Assembly (NCBI RefSeq): GCF_001509475.1
Contig: NZ_LLZG01000142.1
Coordinates: forward strand, 1 to 64,000
Origin: Streptomyces regalis
GTDB lineage: Bacteria > Actinomycetota > Actinomycetes > Streptomycetales > Streptomycetaceae
Length of the DNA: 64,000 nucleotides
Direction of reading: 5' to 3'
Made by a program: the position numbers and the translations under genes
Shown here: one piece after another, positions 35,992-44,692 of the stretch
How positions within the stretch are numbered: position 1 is the stretch's first letter
Layout: each line of letters opens with the position of its first letter
Notes under the pieces: generated by a model
Database searches by the model: none
What the model saw: only the letters and a program-made list of their open reading frames with translations
What the model was told of the DNA's origin: nothing

Positions 35992-36105
35992 CCTGCCTGA
36001 AAACCCCTTCTGTCCACCTTGTTATCCGCCCGTGGCCAACACCACGTCAGGCCTTGACCAAGGGCTTGCCGACAGCAAACAGAGAGTGGCGGTGGGTGAC
36101 GCGGC

Positions 36106-36169
36106 GGTCCGTGCACAACGAGGTCCGTACACAACGAGGTCCGTACACAACGAGGTCCGTACACAACGA
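36106..36169. repeat. Four 16-bp tandem repeats
   Basis: GGTCCGTACACAACGA occurs four times head to tail, the first with one change (GGTCCGTGCACAACGA). It lies between the two BMP genes, before the hairpin terminator of the second. It is non-coding, and recent tandem duplication is the likely origin. Confidence 0.9.
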
Positions 36170-36170
36170 A

Positions 36171-36200
36171 GCGGGCGGGCACCCTGAGATGCCCGCCCGC
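36171..36200 (-). terminator. Terminator of the second BMP lipoprotein gene
   Basis: GCGGGCGGGCA (36171-36181) pairs perfectly with TGCCCGCCCGC (36190-36200), leaving an 8-nt loop, 32 nt downstream of the stop codon. Confidence 0.85.
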
Positions 36201-36232
36201 TTCACCGGTGTACGACGGTGACTACCGCGGTA

Positions 36233-37288
36233 CTACTCGGTCTTGACCTTGATGGAGCCGTCGATGATGCCCGCCTTGGCCTTCGCCACGGCCTCGGAGA
36301 GACCCGCGATCTTCGCGAACTCCGGGTTGGACTCGGCCAGGCCGACGCCGTTGACCTTCAGGTCGAAGGTCTGGGTGCCGGTCAGCGGCTTGTCGTCCTG
36401 GACGGACTTGGCCAGCGCGTAGACCGCACCGCCGACGTCCTTCAGGGCAGAGGTAAGGATGTACTGCTTGTAGTTGGCGAGCGCCGCCTGCTTGTACTGG
36501 TCGGAGTCGACGCCGATCGCCCAGACCTTGGCCTTCGCGGCGGCCTCGATGACGCCCTGACCGGAGAGACCGGCCGCCTGGTAGACGACGTCGGCCTTCT
36601 TCTCGATCTGGCCCTCGGCGGCGGCCTTGCCCTTGTCGGGGCTGGCGAATCCACCTTCCTCGGCGGTCTGCGTCAGGTACTGCGAGATGACCTTGACCTT
36701 GCCACCGCTGGTGTCCTGGACGCCCTGCTTGTAACCGGCCTCGAACTTGTGGATCAGCGGGATGTCCACGCCACCCACGAAGCCGACCGTGTTGGTCTTG
36801 GTGGCCTTGGCGGCAGCGACGCCGGCCAGGTACGAGGCCTGCTCCTCGGCGAAGACGAGGGAGGCGACGTTCTCGGCCTCGACCACGGAGTCGACGATGC
36901 CGAAGGTGGTCTTCGGGTACTTCTTGGCCACAGCCTCCATCGGGGGGCCGTAGACGAAGCCGATACCGATCACCGGGTTGTAGCCCTGCCTGGCCAGCGA
37001 GGCCAGACGCTGCTCCTTGTCGGCATTGGTCTCGCCCTCGGTGGGCTCGATGTCGGCGGTCTTGTAGCCGAACTCCTTCTGGGCCTTCTCCAGACCGGCG
37101 TACGCGGCGTCGTTGAAGGACTGGTCGCCCTTGCCGCCGATGTCGTACGCGATGGCGAGACCCTTGGTGTCGCCACCGCTGTCGCTGTCGCCGCCGCTGT
37201 CGCTGCTGGTACCACCGCACGCCGTGGCAGCGAGCGCGATCGACGCGACCCCCACCGCGACACGGGTCAGTTTGGATGTCCGACGCAT
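36233..37288 (-). CDS. BMP-family nucleoside-binding lipoprotein 2
   Basis: 351 aa. MRRTSKLTRVAVGVASIALAATAC has the lipobox ATAC with Cys24. The mature part is highly similar along its whole length to lipoprotein 1 (GLAIAYDIGGKGDQSFNDAAYAGLEKAQKEFGYKTADIEPTEGET, VGFVGGVDIPLIHKFEAGYKQGV). Differences cluster at the N-terminal linker and in the loop near FVYGPPMEAVAKKYPKTTFGIVD, which may tune ligand choice. ATG 37288 is used because the signal peptide begins there. Two lipoproteins probably serve the single permease/ATPase set downstream. Confidence 0.93.
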   Translation of the reverse strand: MRRTSKLTRVAVGVASIALAATACGGTSSDSGGDSDSGGDTKGLAIAYDIGGKGDQSFNDAAYAGLEKAQKEFGYKTADIEPTEGETNADKEQRLASLARQGYNPVIGIGFVYGPPMEAVAKKYPKTTFGIVDSVVEAENVASLVFAEEQASYLAGVAAAKATKTNTVGFVGGVDIPLIHKFEAGYKQGVQDTSGGKVKVISQYLTQTAEEGGFASPDKGKAAAEGQIEKKADVVYQAAGLSGQGVIEAAAKAKVWAIGVDSDQYKQAALANYKQYILTSALKDVGGAVYALAKSVQDDKPLTGTQTFDLKVNGVGLAESNPEFAKIAGLSEAVAKAKAGIIDGSIKVKTE

Positions 37289-37340
37289 CGTGAAGTCCCC
37301 ATTCTCCAAGCCCCGCAGTGGGTGCTGAGTTCGGCGCACA

Positions 37341-37354
37341 TTAACGCGCGTAGA
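37341..37354. promoter_or_regulatory. Operator variant upstream of BMP lipoprotein 2
   Basis: TTAACGCGCGTAGA, identical to the copy at 35978-35991 and 53 nt before the lipoprotein 2 start. The two BMP genes seem to have been duplicated together with this regulatory site. Confidence 0.7.
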
Positions 37355-37605
37355 CACTCCTGGGAACGGGGTTTCGTCGTGCCGTTATCCATTCGTGCCG
37401 ATGGCCGGTTACGTCCTTGTGAACCACCGGATCGAAAGCCACGCATGGGGCGACTTCACCCGTCGCGCACCGCACACTCCGTGCACCAGGGATGCCTTCA
37501 CCGTGATGGCGCCCAGGACCACCCGCCATGCGCCCAGGCTCCCTCCGCTTCGTGGGGACCGCAAGCGGAGTGGAGGTTCGGGTTCAACGCCGTGTGCGGC
37601 AAGCC

Positions 37606-37690
37606 CCCAAGGGGCGCGGGACTGTACCGACATGCGGCTCCGCCGCGTGGGCGCGACCAGCCGCAATGAGCCCGCAGCCGCCGCAGCACC
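37606..37690. repeat. Dispersed intergenic repeat, family A, copy 3
   Basis: It carries the same core as 834-905 (ATGCGGCTCCGCCGCGTGGG, then GCGCGACCAGCC), preceded by AAGGGGCGCGGGACTGTACC. It follows the amidohydrolase stop on the opposite strand and probably terminates it. The 37360-37600 region between this and the BMP promoter shows no gene. Confidence 0.65.
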
Positions 37691-37713
37691 GCCCGCCCCC
37701 CACGGCGATCCGG

Positions 37714-38940
37714 CTAAACCGCGCCGTCGAGCAGCGCCGCCGCCGTGAAGAGTTCCACGCCCACCGTGATGGCCGACTCGTCGACGTCGAAGTCGCCCTG
37801 GTGCAGGTCACGGCCGATCCGGTCACCGGGCGTGCGTACGCCCAGGCGGGCCATCGCGCCGGGGACGTGCTCCAGGTACCAGGAGAAGTCCTCACCCCCG
37901 AGGCTCTGCTCGGTGCCCTCGACGGAGTCGGCGCCGAGCCGGGCGGTCATGGCGGCACGCAGCAGCTCGGTGGCGGCCGGGTCGTTGACGACGGGCGGGA
38001 CGCCTCGGACGTAGTTGATCTCCGACTTGGCGCGGTGGAGATTGGCGACCTCGTCGATGGCGGCGACGACGAGGTCCGGCGCCTGCCGCCACGCGTCGAG
38101 GTCCAGGCAGCGCACGGTCCCGGAGAGCTCGGCGTGCTGCGGGATGACGTTGGGCGCGTGGCCGGACTCGATGCGGCCCCAGGTCACGGCGAGGCCGCTG
38201 CGGGCGTCGGTGCGGCGGGCGACGAGAGCGGGTACGTCGGTGACGACCCGGGCGGCGGCGGTGACGAGGTCGGTCGTGAGGTGGGGGCGAGCAGTGTGCC
38301 CACCCGGCCCGTCGAGGGCGATTTCGAGCCGGTCGCAGGCGGACGTGATGGCACCCTGCCGCAGTCCGATCTTCCCGGCGTCCACCTTGGGGTCGCAGTG
38401 CACGGCGAGGATCCGGCCAACCCCTTCGAGCACCCCGCACTCGATGACGTCGGCGGCGCCTCCGGGGAGCACTTCCTCGGCGGGCTGGAAGATCAGCCGG
38501 ACGGGGCGGGGCAGCTGCCCGCGCTTGTGCAGTTCGGCCAGCACCAGCCCCGCGCCGAGCACCACGGCGGTGTGCACGTCATGGCCGCAGGCGTGCGCCC
38601 GGTCGGGGACGGTCGAGCGGTAGGGGCACTCACTCTTCGTGTCCGGGATGGGCAGCGCGTCGATGTCGGCGCGCAGGGCGAGCATGGGCTGCTCGCCGTC
38701 CCACTCCCCGATGTCACAGATGAGCCCGGTTCCGATGGCGAGCACGCGGGGCTGGAGGCCGGCCTTCTCCAGACGGGCCTTGATCGCGGCGGTCGTACGG
38801 AACTCCTGGTTGCCGAGCTCCGGGTGCATGTGCAAGTCCCGCCGGAACTCGACGAGTTCCGCACGGAGCGCCTCCGGCAGGGTGCCGGGAAGCGCGGCTT
38901 CCCCGGTGTGATCGACCTCGACCTCGGACTCTGGGGACAT
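37714..38940 (-). CDS. M20 family amidohydrolase
   Basis: 408 aa. A metal-dependent hydrolase of the hippurate/IAA-amino-acid hydrolase type. HACGHDVHTAVVLGAG and FQPAEEVLPGGAADVIE supply metal ligands and the catalytic Glu, HCDPKVDAGKIGLRQGAITSA leads into the dimerisation domain (DGPGGHTARPHLTTDLV), and SLGGEDFSWYLEHVPGAMARLGVRTPG closes the active site. It likely removes an acyl group from an amino acid or peptide-like substrate. The Mycobacterium relatives AmiA1/AmiB1 lie in the same nucleoside neighbourhood. ATG 38940 or GTG 38952 may be the start; AGGG lies upstream of both. Confidence 0.88.
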   Translation of the reverse strand: MSPESEVEVDHTGEAALPGTLPEALRAELVEFRRDLHMHPELGNQEFRTTAAIKARLEKAGLQPRVLAIGTGLICDIGEWDGEQPMLALRADIDALPIPDTKSECPYRSTVPDRAHACGHDVHTAVVLGAGLVLAELHKRGQLPRPVRLIFQPAEEVLPGGAADVIECGVLEGVGRILAVHCDPKVDAGKIGLRQGAITSACDRLEIALDGPGGHTARPHLTTDLVTAAARVVTDVPALVARRTDARSGLAVTWGRIESGHAPNVIPQHAELSGTVRCLDLDAWRQAPDLVVAAIDEVANLHRAKSEINYVRGVPPVVNDPAATELLRAAMTARLGADSVEGTEQSLGGEDFSWYLEHVPGAMARLGVRTPGDRIGRDLHQGDFDVDESAITVGVELFTAAALLDGAV

Positions 38941-39191
38941 CAGTTGGTTCACCCTCTAAAGGGTAGGACGCCCGGGTGGCCAACTCGCCCTCGATCAACA
39001 AAAGTTCAACCCGTTGGAGGGAGAAAATCTGGCCGCTCGACGCATGGGTGTGAGTGGAGATGGGTAGGTAATTCTTTTCTCTACGCATACCACGCTGTGA
39101 ACAGAACTGTCGGTTGTGTTCACCTGTCGGGATCGCGTATCCCCGGTGAAGCTCCGGACGCCCGTCCCCCCACCGCACTAGGGTGCGGCCC

Positions 39192-39857
39192 GTGACCGCC
39201 GACTTCCTGCAGGCCACCCGAGCCTCGTACAACGCCATCGCCGCCGCCTACGCGGACCGCTTCTCCGACTGGCCGGCCGACAGCGCGCCCCTGGACCGCT
39301 CCCTGGTCACCGCCTTCGCCGAGCTGGCCCGCGAGCATGCCCCGGCCCCCGTCGCCGACCTCGGCAGCGGACCCGGCTCCGTCACCGCCCACCTGCACAC
39401 CCTGGGCCTGCCGGTTTTCGGCGTCGACCTCTCGCCCCGCATGGTGGGCCTGGCCCGCCGCGCATACCCCGAACTCCGGTTCCACGTCGGCTCGATGACC
39501 TCGCTTGACCTGCCGGACGAGACGCTGGGCGGGATCATCGCACTGTACTCGATCATCCACATCCCGGACGATCACCTGCTCACGACGTTCGCCGAGTTCC
39601 ACCGGGTGCTCGTGCCCGGTGCCCCCGTGCTGCTGGCGTTCCAGTCCGGCGACTCCGAGGACCACCTGCACATGAGCGAGCGCTTCGGCCAGGAGATCGC
39701 GCTCGACTACTACTGGCGGACCCCGGACACCGTCATCGCCCACCTCACCGGGGCGGGCCTGCGGCTGTACGCCCGGATCGTGCGGGAACCGCACGGCGAG
39801 GAGAAACGCCCACGCGCCTTCCTCCTCGCCGAGAAGCCCCCTGCCGGGCCGCGCTGA
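39192..39857 (+). CDS. Class I SAM-dependent methyltransferase
   Basis: 221 aa with the Rossmann methyltransferase core: motif I VADLGSGPGSVTAHL, motif II GVDLSPRMVGLARRAYP, HVGSMTSLDLPDETLGGIIALYSIIHIP (post II-IV) and FHRVLVPGAPVLLAFQSGD. It belongs to the UbiE/Methyltransf_25-like group, and neither the acceptor nor the pathway can be read. TAGGGT (39179-39184) lies 7 nt before GTG 39192 with no Shine-Dalgarno, which supports this start over the GTG at 39183. It is divergent from the amidohydrolase and convergent with the surface-polymer genes. Confidence 0.85.
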   Translation: MTADFLQATRASYNAIAAAYADRFSDWPADSAPLDRSLVTAFAELAREHAPAPVADLGSGPGSVTAHLHTLGLPVFGVDLSPRMVGLARRAYPELRFHVGSMTSLDLPDETLGGIIALYSIIHIPDDHLLTTFAEFHRVLVPGAPVLLAFQSGDSEDHLHMSERFGQEIALDYYWRTPDTVIAHLTGAGLRLYARIVREPHGEEKRPRAFLLAEKPPAGPR

Positions 39858-39870
39858 CGACCGCGCTCAC

Positions 39871-40974
39871 CTAGACCGCGCTCACCGCCGACAACCGGTG
39901 CACGTCCCGCGCCGTCCCCGTGACCCCCGACAAAAACCCCTGCGCCCGCGGCGAGGCGTTCTCCGTGAGCCACGCCGGGTCGATGTCGCACACCGCGACC
40001 CGCACGTCCGTGCCGGTCAGGGCCAGCGGCAGGGTGTGCACGACCGTCGACGGGAAGCTCAGGATCGTGCGGCCGATGGGGCCGCGGCGGGCGATCAGCT
40101 CCAGGGGGAGGTCCGGGCGGACGATCTCCAGGCCCGTCTCCACCGCCAGCCGGTGCAGCTTCTCCGCGCTCTCGCGGCGGTGGGCGAAGTAGCGGGTGGC
40201 GCCGTGCGTCTTGGCCAGGGAGCGGACGGCCTCCAGGTAGCGGTCGCCGTCCACGACGCCGGTCTCGACCAGCGACGTGCCCACCATGTCCGCGCCCTTG
40301 GTGATGCGGGGCGGGCCGAAGCGGTCGCGGGTCCAGGCGAAGGTGTTGGCGGTGACCGTCACGCCGTCCGGTGTCTCCTCCATCGGCATGGACGAGAAGA
40401 TCTCGACCGTCCGGCGCTCGCTCGGCGTCAGACGCTTGCGGGCCGCGGACGACACCGGCGCGAAGACCAGGTCGCGGGGACCGGGGCGGCCGCCCTTGCG
40501 GTGCCAGCGCACCAGGCGCTCGCCGCGGGCGAGCTGGGCGACGAACTCCATGGTCGCCGTGCCGTCGTCGACGACGACGATGTCGCGGGCCTTGGTGATC
40601 GTCAGCAGGAGCTGGACGTAGCGGGAGAACGGGTCGCCCAGGACGACGCGGTCGGCCCGGCGGAGCAGGCCCGCGAGGCCGCCGATGGTCTGGAACGGAG
40701 CGGCCGCGCCGCCCCGCGCCTCCTCCCAGCGGACCTGGTGCCCGTCGTCCCGCGCCAGCTCGGCCATCCGGCGCAGCTGGCCGCGGGTCATGGGGTCGTT
40801 CGGGGACAGGACGACGAGGGTGAGTCCCGCGCCGACGGCATGCTCGCGGGCGTGCGCCCACTCCAGCACGTTCAGGAGCTGTACCGGGCTCTCGACGAAG
40901 GCGAGAGTGTGGGGGCCGGTGTTCCCGGCGCGGTGGCTCATCGGCGTACGACCGTCCCGTCGTAAGGCGCTCAT
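39871..40974 (-). CDS. Polysialyltransferase-like glycosyltransferase (surface polymer cluster)
   Basis: About 367 aa. The N-terminus LAFVESPVQLLNVLEWAH carries the SPxQ motif of the GT52/polysialyltransferase-like clan, and KARDIVVVDDGTATMEFVAQLARGE resembles the nucleotide-sugar side of that fold. RYFAHRRESAEKL may replace the HP motif. IVVVDDG and LILSFPSTVVHTLPLAL-type segments suggest GT-B architecture. It is immediately downstream of neuB on the same strand, so it should use CMP-activated nonulosonic acid to extend the polymer. ATG 40974 or 40941 could be the start; neither has a strong ribosome site. Assignment to the family is by motif only. Confidence 0.7.
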   Translation of the reverse strand: MSALRRDGRTPMSHRAGNTGPHTLAFVESPVQLLNVLEWAHAREHAVGAGLTLVVLSPNDPMTRGQLRRMAELARDDGHQVRWEEARGGAAAPFQTIGGLAGLLRRADRVVLGDPFSRYVQLLLTITKARDIVVVDDGTATMEFVAQLARGERLVRWHRKGGRPGPRDLVFAPVSSAARKRLTPSERRTVEIFSSMPMEETPDGVTVTANTFAWTRDRFGPPRITKGADMVGTSLVETGVVDGDRYLEAVRSLAKTHGATRYFAHRRESAEKLHRLAVETGLEIVRPDLPLELIARRGPIGRTILSFPSTVVHTLPLALTGTDVRVAVCDIDPAWLTENASPRAQGFLSGVTGTARDVHRLSAVSAV

Positions 40975-41095
40975 GCGGCGCTCGTCTTCAGCTCGTGTTC
41001 CGGCTAGTGCTGCCACGAGCCCGAAGGGCGCCGAGCCCGAGCGCTCCCACTCGGGGCACTCGGGATCGGCGCACTCGGACTCGGTGCCTTGCGGC

Positions 41096-42034
41096 TCAGA
41101 CCTGGACCGGCTCGCCGGCCGCGGCGGCGATCTCCGCCTCGGCGACCACACCGGCGACGCGGCGCAGCTTCTTCATCGGGCCGAGCTCGGAGTCGTAGAC
41201 CTTCTTGACGCCGTCGCCGAGGGAGGCCTCGATGGTGCGGATGTCGCGGACGAGGCGGGTGAGGCCCTGCGGCTCGACGGAGGCGGCCTGGTCGGAGCCC
41301 CACATCGCGCGGTCGAGGGTGATGTGGCGCTCGACGAAGACGGCGCCGAGGGCGACCGCGGCCAGCGTGGTCTGCAGGCCCGTCTCGTGGCCGGAGTAGC
41401 CGATCGGGACGTTCGGGAACTCCTTCTCCAGGGTGTTGATCGCGCGGAGGTTGAGCTCCTCGGCCTTCGCCGGGTACGTCGAGGTGGCGTGGCACATGAC
41501 GATGTTGTCGGAGCCGAGGACCTCGACCGCGTGGCGGATCTGCTTCGGCGTCGACATGCCGGTGGAGAGGATGACCGCGCGGCCGGTGCCACGCAGGGCG
41601 CGCAGCAGCTCGTCGTCGGTGAGGGACGCGGAGGCGACCTTGTGGGCGGGGACGTCGAACTTCTCCAGGAAGGCGACGGCCTCGGTGTCCCACGGGGAGG
41701 CGAACCAGTCGATGTTCTTGGTCTTGCAGTACTCGTCGATCTGGCGGTACTCGTCCTCACCGAACTCCACGCGGTGGCGGTAGTCGATGTAGGTCATCCG
41801 GCCCCAGGGGGTGTCGCGCTCGATGTCCCACTGGTCGCGCGGGGTGCAGATCTCCGGGGTGCGCTTCTGGAACTTCACGGCGTCACAGCCGGCCTCGGCG
41901 GCCGCGTCGATGAGCTTGAAGGCGTTCTCCAGCTCACCGTTGTGGTTGATGCCGATCTCGCCGCAGATGTAGACGGGCTTGCCCGGGCCGACTTCGCGCG
42001 AGCCGAAGGAGCGGAGGCGGGAGTTGGTGCTCAT
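41096..42034 (-). CDS. neuB: Nonulosonic acid (sialic/Kdn-type) synthase lacking the SAF domain
   Basis: 312 aa. A TIM-barrel PEP-condensing synthase: ICGEIGINHNGELENAFKLIDAA, GCDAVKFQKRTPEICTPRD, WFASPWDTEAVAFLEKFDVPAHKVASASLTDDELLRAL, ILSTGMSTPKQI, CHATSTYPAKAEELNL, IGYSGHETGLQTTLAAVALGAVFVERHITLD. It joins PEP to a mannose-type sugar to give a nonulosonic acid. Canonical NeuB has about 345 aa with a C-terminal antifreeze-like SAF domain that caps the partner subunit's active site. Here the chain ends at the barrel. ATG 42034 is 14 nt after the cytidylyltransferase stop. No NeuC epimerase is nearby, which favours Kdn over Neu5Ac. Confidence 0.9.
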   Translation of the reverse strand: MSTNSRLRSFGSREVGPGKPVYICGEIGINHNGELENAFKLIDAAAEAGCDAVKFQKRTPEICTPRDQWDIERDTPWGRMTYIDYRHRVEFGEDEYRQIDEYCKTKNIDWFASPWDTEAVAFLEKFDVPAHKVASASLTDDELLRALRGTGRAVILSTGMSTPKQIRHAVEVLGSDNIVMCHATSTYPAKAEELNLRAINTLEKEFPNVPIGYSGHETGLQTTLAAVALGAVFVERHITLDRAMWGSDQAASVEPQGLTRLVRDIRTIEASLGDGVKKVYDSELGPMKKLRRVAGVVAEAEIAAAAGEPVQV

Positions 42035-42047
42035 GGCAGAGATGTCC

Positions 42048-43307
42048 TTACTTGGTGAGGGAATCGAGAGAGGGGCCGAGGATCCAGCTGGCGATCTCTC
42101 GGATCGCGCCGTCGCCACCGGGGGTGGCGGTGACCGCGCGTGCGGCGCCGCGCACGACGTCGTGGGCGCTCGCGACCGCCACGGGCCAGCCGACGAGGGC
42201 GAAGCACGGGAGGTCGTTGACGTCGTTGCCGACGTAGAGCACGCGCTCAGGCGCGATGCCCTGCTCCTCGCACCACTGCTTCAGCGCGAGGTCTTTCCGG
42301 TCGATGCCGTGCAGCACGGGAATCTGCAGCTTCCGTGCGCGGGCGGCGACGACCGGGTTCTGCTCCGTGGACAGGATCAGCATCTTCAGCCCGCTCTTGC
42401 GCAGGGCGGCGATGCCGAGTCCGTCTCCGCGGTGCACGGAGACGAACTCCTTTCCATCGGCATCGATCAGCACCCGGTCGTCGGTCTGGGTGCCGTCGAA
42501 GTCCAGTACGACCGCGTCGATGTCGTCCGTGGTCGGGAGGGCGCCGGGCCGGTCCGCGTCGAACAGCGGCGCCAGCACGCGGGCGCGGGCCAGGTCGTGG
42601 GGATCGTCGATCTCCAGGACCCGGGCGGGGTCGGTGCGCACGAGCTCGGTGCGGCCGAAGAAGCGGTGCTTGTGCTCGCGGAAGCCCGCGGCGTCCATCG
42701 CGTAGGCGGCGCCGGTCTCCAGGAAGTCCTGGGGGCGGTCCTGGCGGCGCGGGCGGAAGGACTTGTCGTGGTTGACGCCGTAGCCGCCGCCGGCAGCGGC
42801 GCGCTCGGTCTCCGCGGCGGCCGGTTCGTCGTCGCCGTGCCGCCACACGAAGCCGTGAAAGGGCGCGACGGTCAGGGAGGTGTCGGCGCCGTTGGCGACG
42901 ATCGCCTTGACCACGCCGTCGATGTCCTCGCGGACGATGAAGGGGCTGGTGCACTGCACGAGCAGGACCACGTCCACCGGCGAGCCGTGCAGCGCCTCGT
43001 GCGCGTCCATGGCGTGCAGCACGGCCGCCTCGGAGGTGGCGGTGTCGCCGGCGATGGCGGCGGGGCGCAGCACCACCTCGGCGCCGGCCTGGCGGGCGGC
43101 GGCCGCGATGCCCTGGTCGTCGGTGGAGACGACGACGTCCGTGACGAGTCTCGAGGCCCGGCACTCGCGCACCGCACGCGCCACCAGCGGCACGCCGCCG
43201 ACGGGCATGAGGTTCTTCGCGGGCACGCCCTTGGAGCCGCCGCGCGCGGGAATCACGGCGAGCACCCGTGGCACCGAAGTGCCTTGAGCTGCTTCCGACT
43301 TGGACAT
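42048..43307 (-). CDS. Bifunctional CMP-nonulosonate cytidylyltransferase / HAD phosphatase
   Basis: 419 aa. The N-terminal half is a NeuA-type CTP transferase: VIPARGGSKGVPAKN (residues 19-32), VVSTDD, RPAAIAGDTATSEAAVLHAMD and a modified QCTSPF. The C-terminal half (about 265-410) is a KdsC-like C0-type HAD phosphatase with the nucleophile pair D269xD271 (LDFDGTQTDD), LILSTEQ, KKDLAL-like RKDLALK and YVGNDVNDLP. Activation of the sugar with CMP and removal of the 9-phosphate would thus be in one protein, as the mammalian CMAS/phosphatase pairing suggests. AGGAG precedes ATG 43307. It sits between the DUF6716-like gene and neuB. Confidence 0.9.
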   Translation of the reverse strand: MSKSEAAQGTSVPRVLAVIPARGGSKGVPAKNLMPVGGVPLVARAVRECRASRLVTDVVVSTDDQGIAAAARQAGAEVVLRPAAIAGDTATSEAAVLHAMDAHEALHGSPVDVVLLVQCTSPFIVREDIDGVVKAIVANGADTSLTVAPFHGFVWRHGDDEPAAAETERAAAGGGYGVNHDKSFRPRRQDRPQDFLETGAAYAMDAAGFREHKHRFFGRTELVRTDPARVLEIDDPHDLARARVLAPLFDADRPGALPTTDDIDAVVLDFDGTQTDDRVLIDADGKEFVSVHRGDGLGIAALRKSGLKMLILSTEQNPVVAARARKLQIPVLHGIDRKDLALKQWCEEQGIAPERVLYVGNDVNDLPCFALVGWPVAVASAHDVVRGAARAVTATPGGDGAIREIASWILGPSLDSLTK

Positions 43308-43339
43308 GGGTTCTGCTCCTTGACGTGGGGTCTGGCGGC

Positions 43340-44686
43340 TCACAGCTCGCCCATCCGCCGGATGACCGGTGCCACGCGCTGCACGCCGTGGCGGTAGGCG
43401 CCGCGCGCCGCCCGGCGCACTATCTGGCGGACCGGGCCGGGCTCCTTGTCGTGGGCGGGGGCGCCGGGCAGCGGGCTGCCGTCGGGGCCGAGGTGGTGGC
43501 GGGCGAGGATGCCGGGCAGATAGCCGGGCGCGGTGGCCGGCGTGTAGTACGGCGTGAGGGCGGGCAGGCCGCCGGGCCGCTGAAGCAGCTTGGCGATGCG
43601 CTCGCGGGCCGCGTCGAAGGCGGTGGCGTACGAGCCGTCGGCGCAGACGCCCTGCCGGGACACCCACTCCTCGTCGGGCGCCGGCCGGTGTCCGTCGTCC
43701 AGCTGGTCCCAGGAGGCGAGGCAGCCGGAGCCGACGAAGTGGTGGTTGCCGAGCACCTCGCGCACGCCGAGGTCGGTGAGGACGACGGTGGGGATACGGC
43801 GGTGCAGCGACTCCAGGGCGGCCGTGGAGCTGATCGTGACCAGCAGGTCGGTGCGGTCGAGGACCTCGCCCATGTTCCCGTACACCAGACGGAAGTTGGC
43901 CGGCGGATCGAGCCGCTGGACCAGCTTCTGGTACGGCAACTCCTCGATGTGCGTGGTGTGTTCACCCGGCTTGGAGCGCAGCTTGAGCAGCACCTCGCGT
44001 TCGGGGTGCTTGCGGGCGTGCTGGATCAGGCGGTCCAGCAGGTACGTACGGTCCTTGCGGCTGTCCGGCACGGAGGGCTGGGCGGCGAAGACGACCGTGT
44101 ACGGGTCGTGCTCGCCGGCGTAGGGCTCGCCGCCGAGGAACGGCAGCGCCACCTCGGTCACCGCCGAGGAGTCGGCGCCGACCCCGTCGTACACCGCGCG
44201 GAAACGCTCGGCGTCCTGGCGGGAGTTGGCGAGGACGAGGTCCGCGCCGTGCCGCAGCAGCAGGCCGTCGGCGAGCTTCTCGTAGACGACGCCGACATAG
44301 CCGGTGACGACGACGGGTCGCCGTGACTTGCCTTCCCAGACCCGCTTGAGGCCGTGCAGCATCGCCTGGACGCCACCGCCGACGAGAGCGAGGACGACGA
44401 TGTCGTAGTCCTCCCGCGCCATGGAGCGCAGGAACTCGACGGCCGTGACCTCCTTCAGGGAGTCGGCGCGCACACCGACCTCTGCCAGCTGACGGGCCGT
44501 GGGTGTGGCACGGCCGCGCAGCAGGAATCCGTCCAGGGCGGGGCTCACTTGCGCCTCGCCGCGCGGTCCGGCTTCCATGGTCGGGCCCGGCGCGATGCGT
44601 TCCGCGGTCAGCGCACCCCATTTCCAGCGGGTGTCGGAGTCCGCAAGGACGGCAATTCGCGAGGGCTTCGTTGTACTTGCTGGCAC
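43340..44686 (-). CDS. DUF6716-like putative glycosyltransferase
   Basis: About 448 aa. It reads PSRIAVLADSDTRWKWGALTAERIAP at the N-terminus, then YDIVVLALVGGGVQAMLHGLKRVW, RPVVVTGYVGVVYEKLADGLLLRHGADLVLANSRQDAERF and, in the second half, VFAAQPSVPDSRKDRTYLLDRLIQHARKHPEREVLLKLRSKPGEHTTH, DLLVTISSTAALESLHRRIPTVVLTDLGV. This is a GT-B-like layout with a CDP-glycerol/polysialyltransferase flavour (Ser-Thr of SSTAALES near the nucleotide sugar). The Streptomyces family is called DUF6716 as I recall. GTG 44686 follows TAGCGT by 7 nt, a leaderless start. It opens the operon with the cytidylyltransferase and neuB. Confidence 0.7.
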   Translation of the reverse strand: MPASTTKPSRIAVLADSDTRWKWGALTAERIAPGPTMEAGPRGEAQVSPALDGFLLRGRATPTARQLAEVGVRADSLKEVTAVEFLRSMAREDYDIVVLALVGGGVQAMLHGLKRVWEGKSRRPVVVTGYVGVVYEKLADGLLLRHGADLVLANSRQDAERFRAVYDGVGADSSAVTEVALPFLGGEPYAGEHDPYTVVFAAQPSVPDSRKDRTYLLDRLIQHARKHPEREVLLKLRSKPGEHTTHIEELPYQKLVQRLDPPANFRLVYGNMGEVLDRTDLLVTISSTAALESLHRRIPTVVLTDLGVREVLGNHHFVGSGCLASWDQLDDGHRPAPDEEWVSRQGVCADGSYATAFDAARERIAKLLQRPGGLPALTPYYTPATAPGYLPGILARHHLGPDGSPLPGAPAHDKEPGPVRQIVRRAARGAYRHGVQRVAPVIRRMGEL

Positions 44687-44692
44687 GACGAC

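Noticed and set aside
36106..36169. The 16-bp tandem repeats as a CRISPR array
   Set aside because: The units are directly adjacent with no spacers and there are no cas genes in the window.
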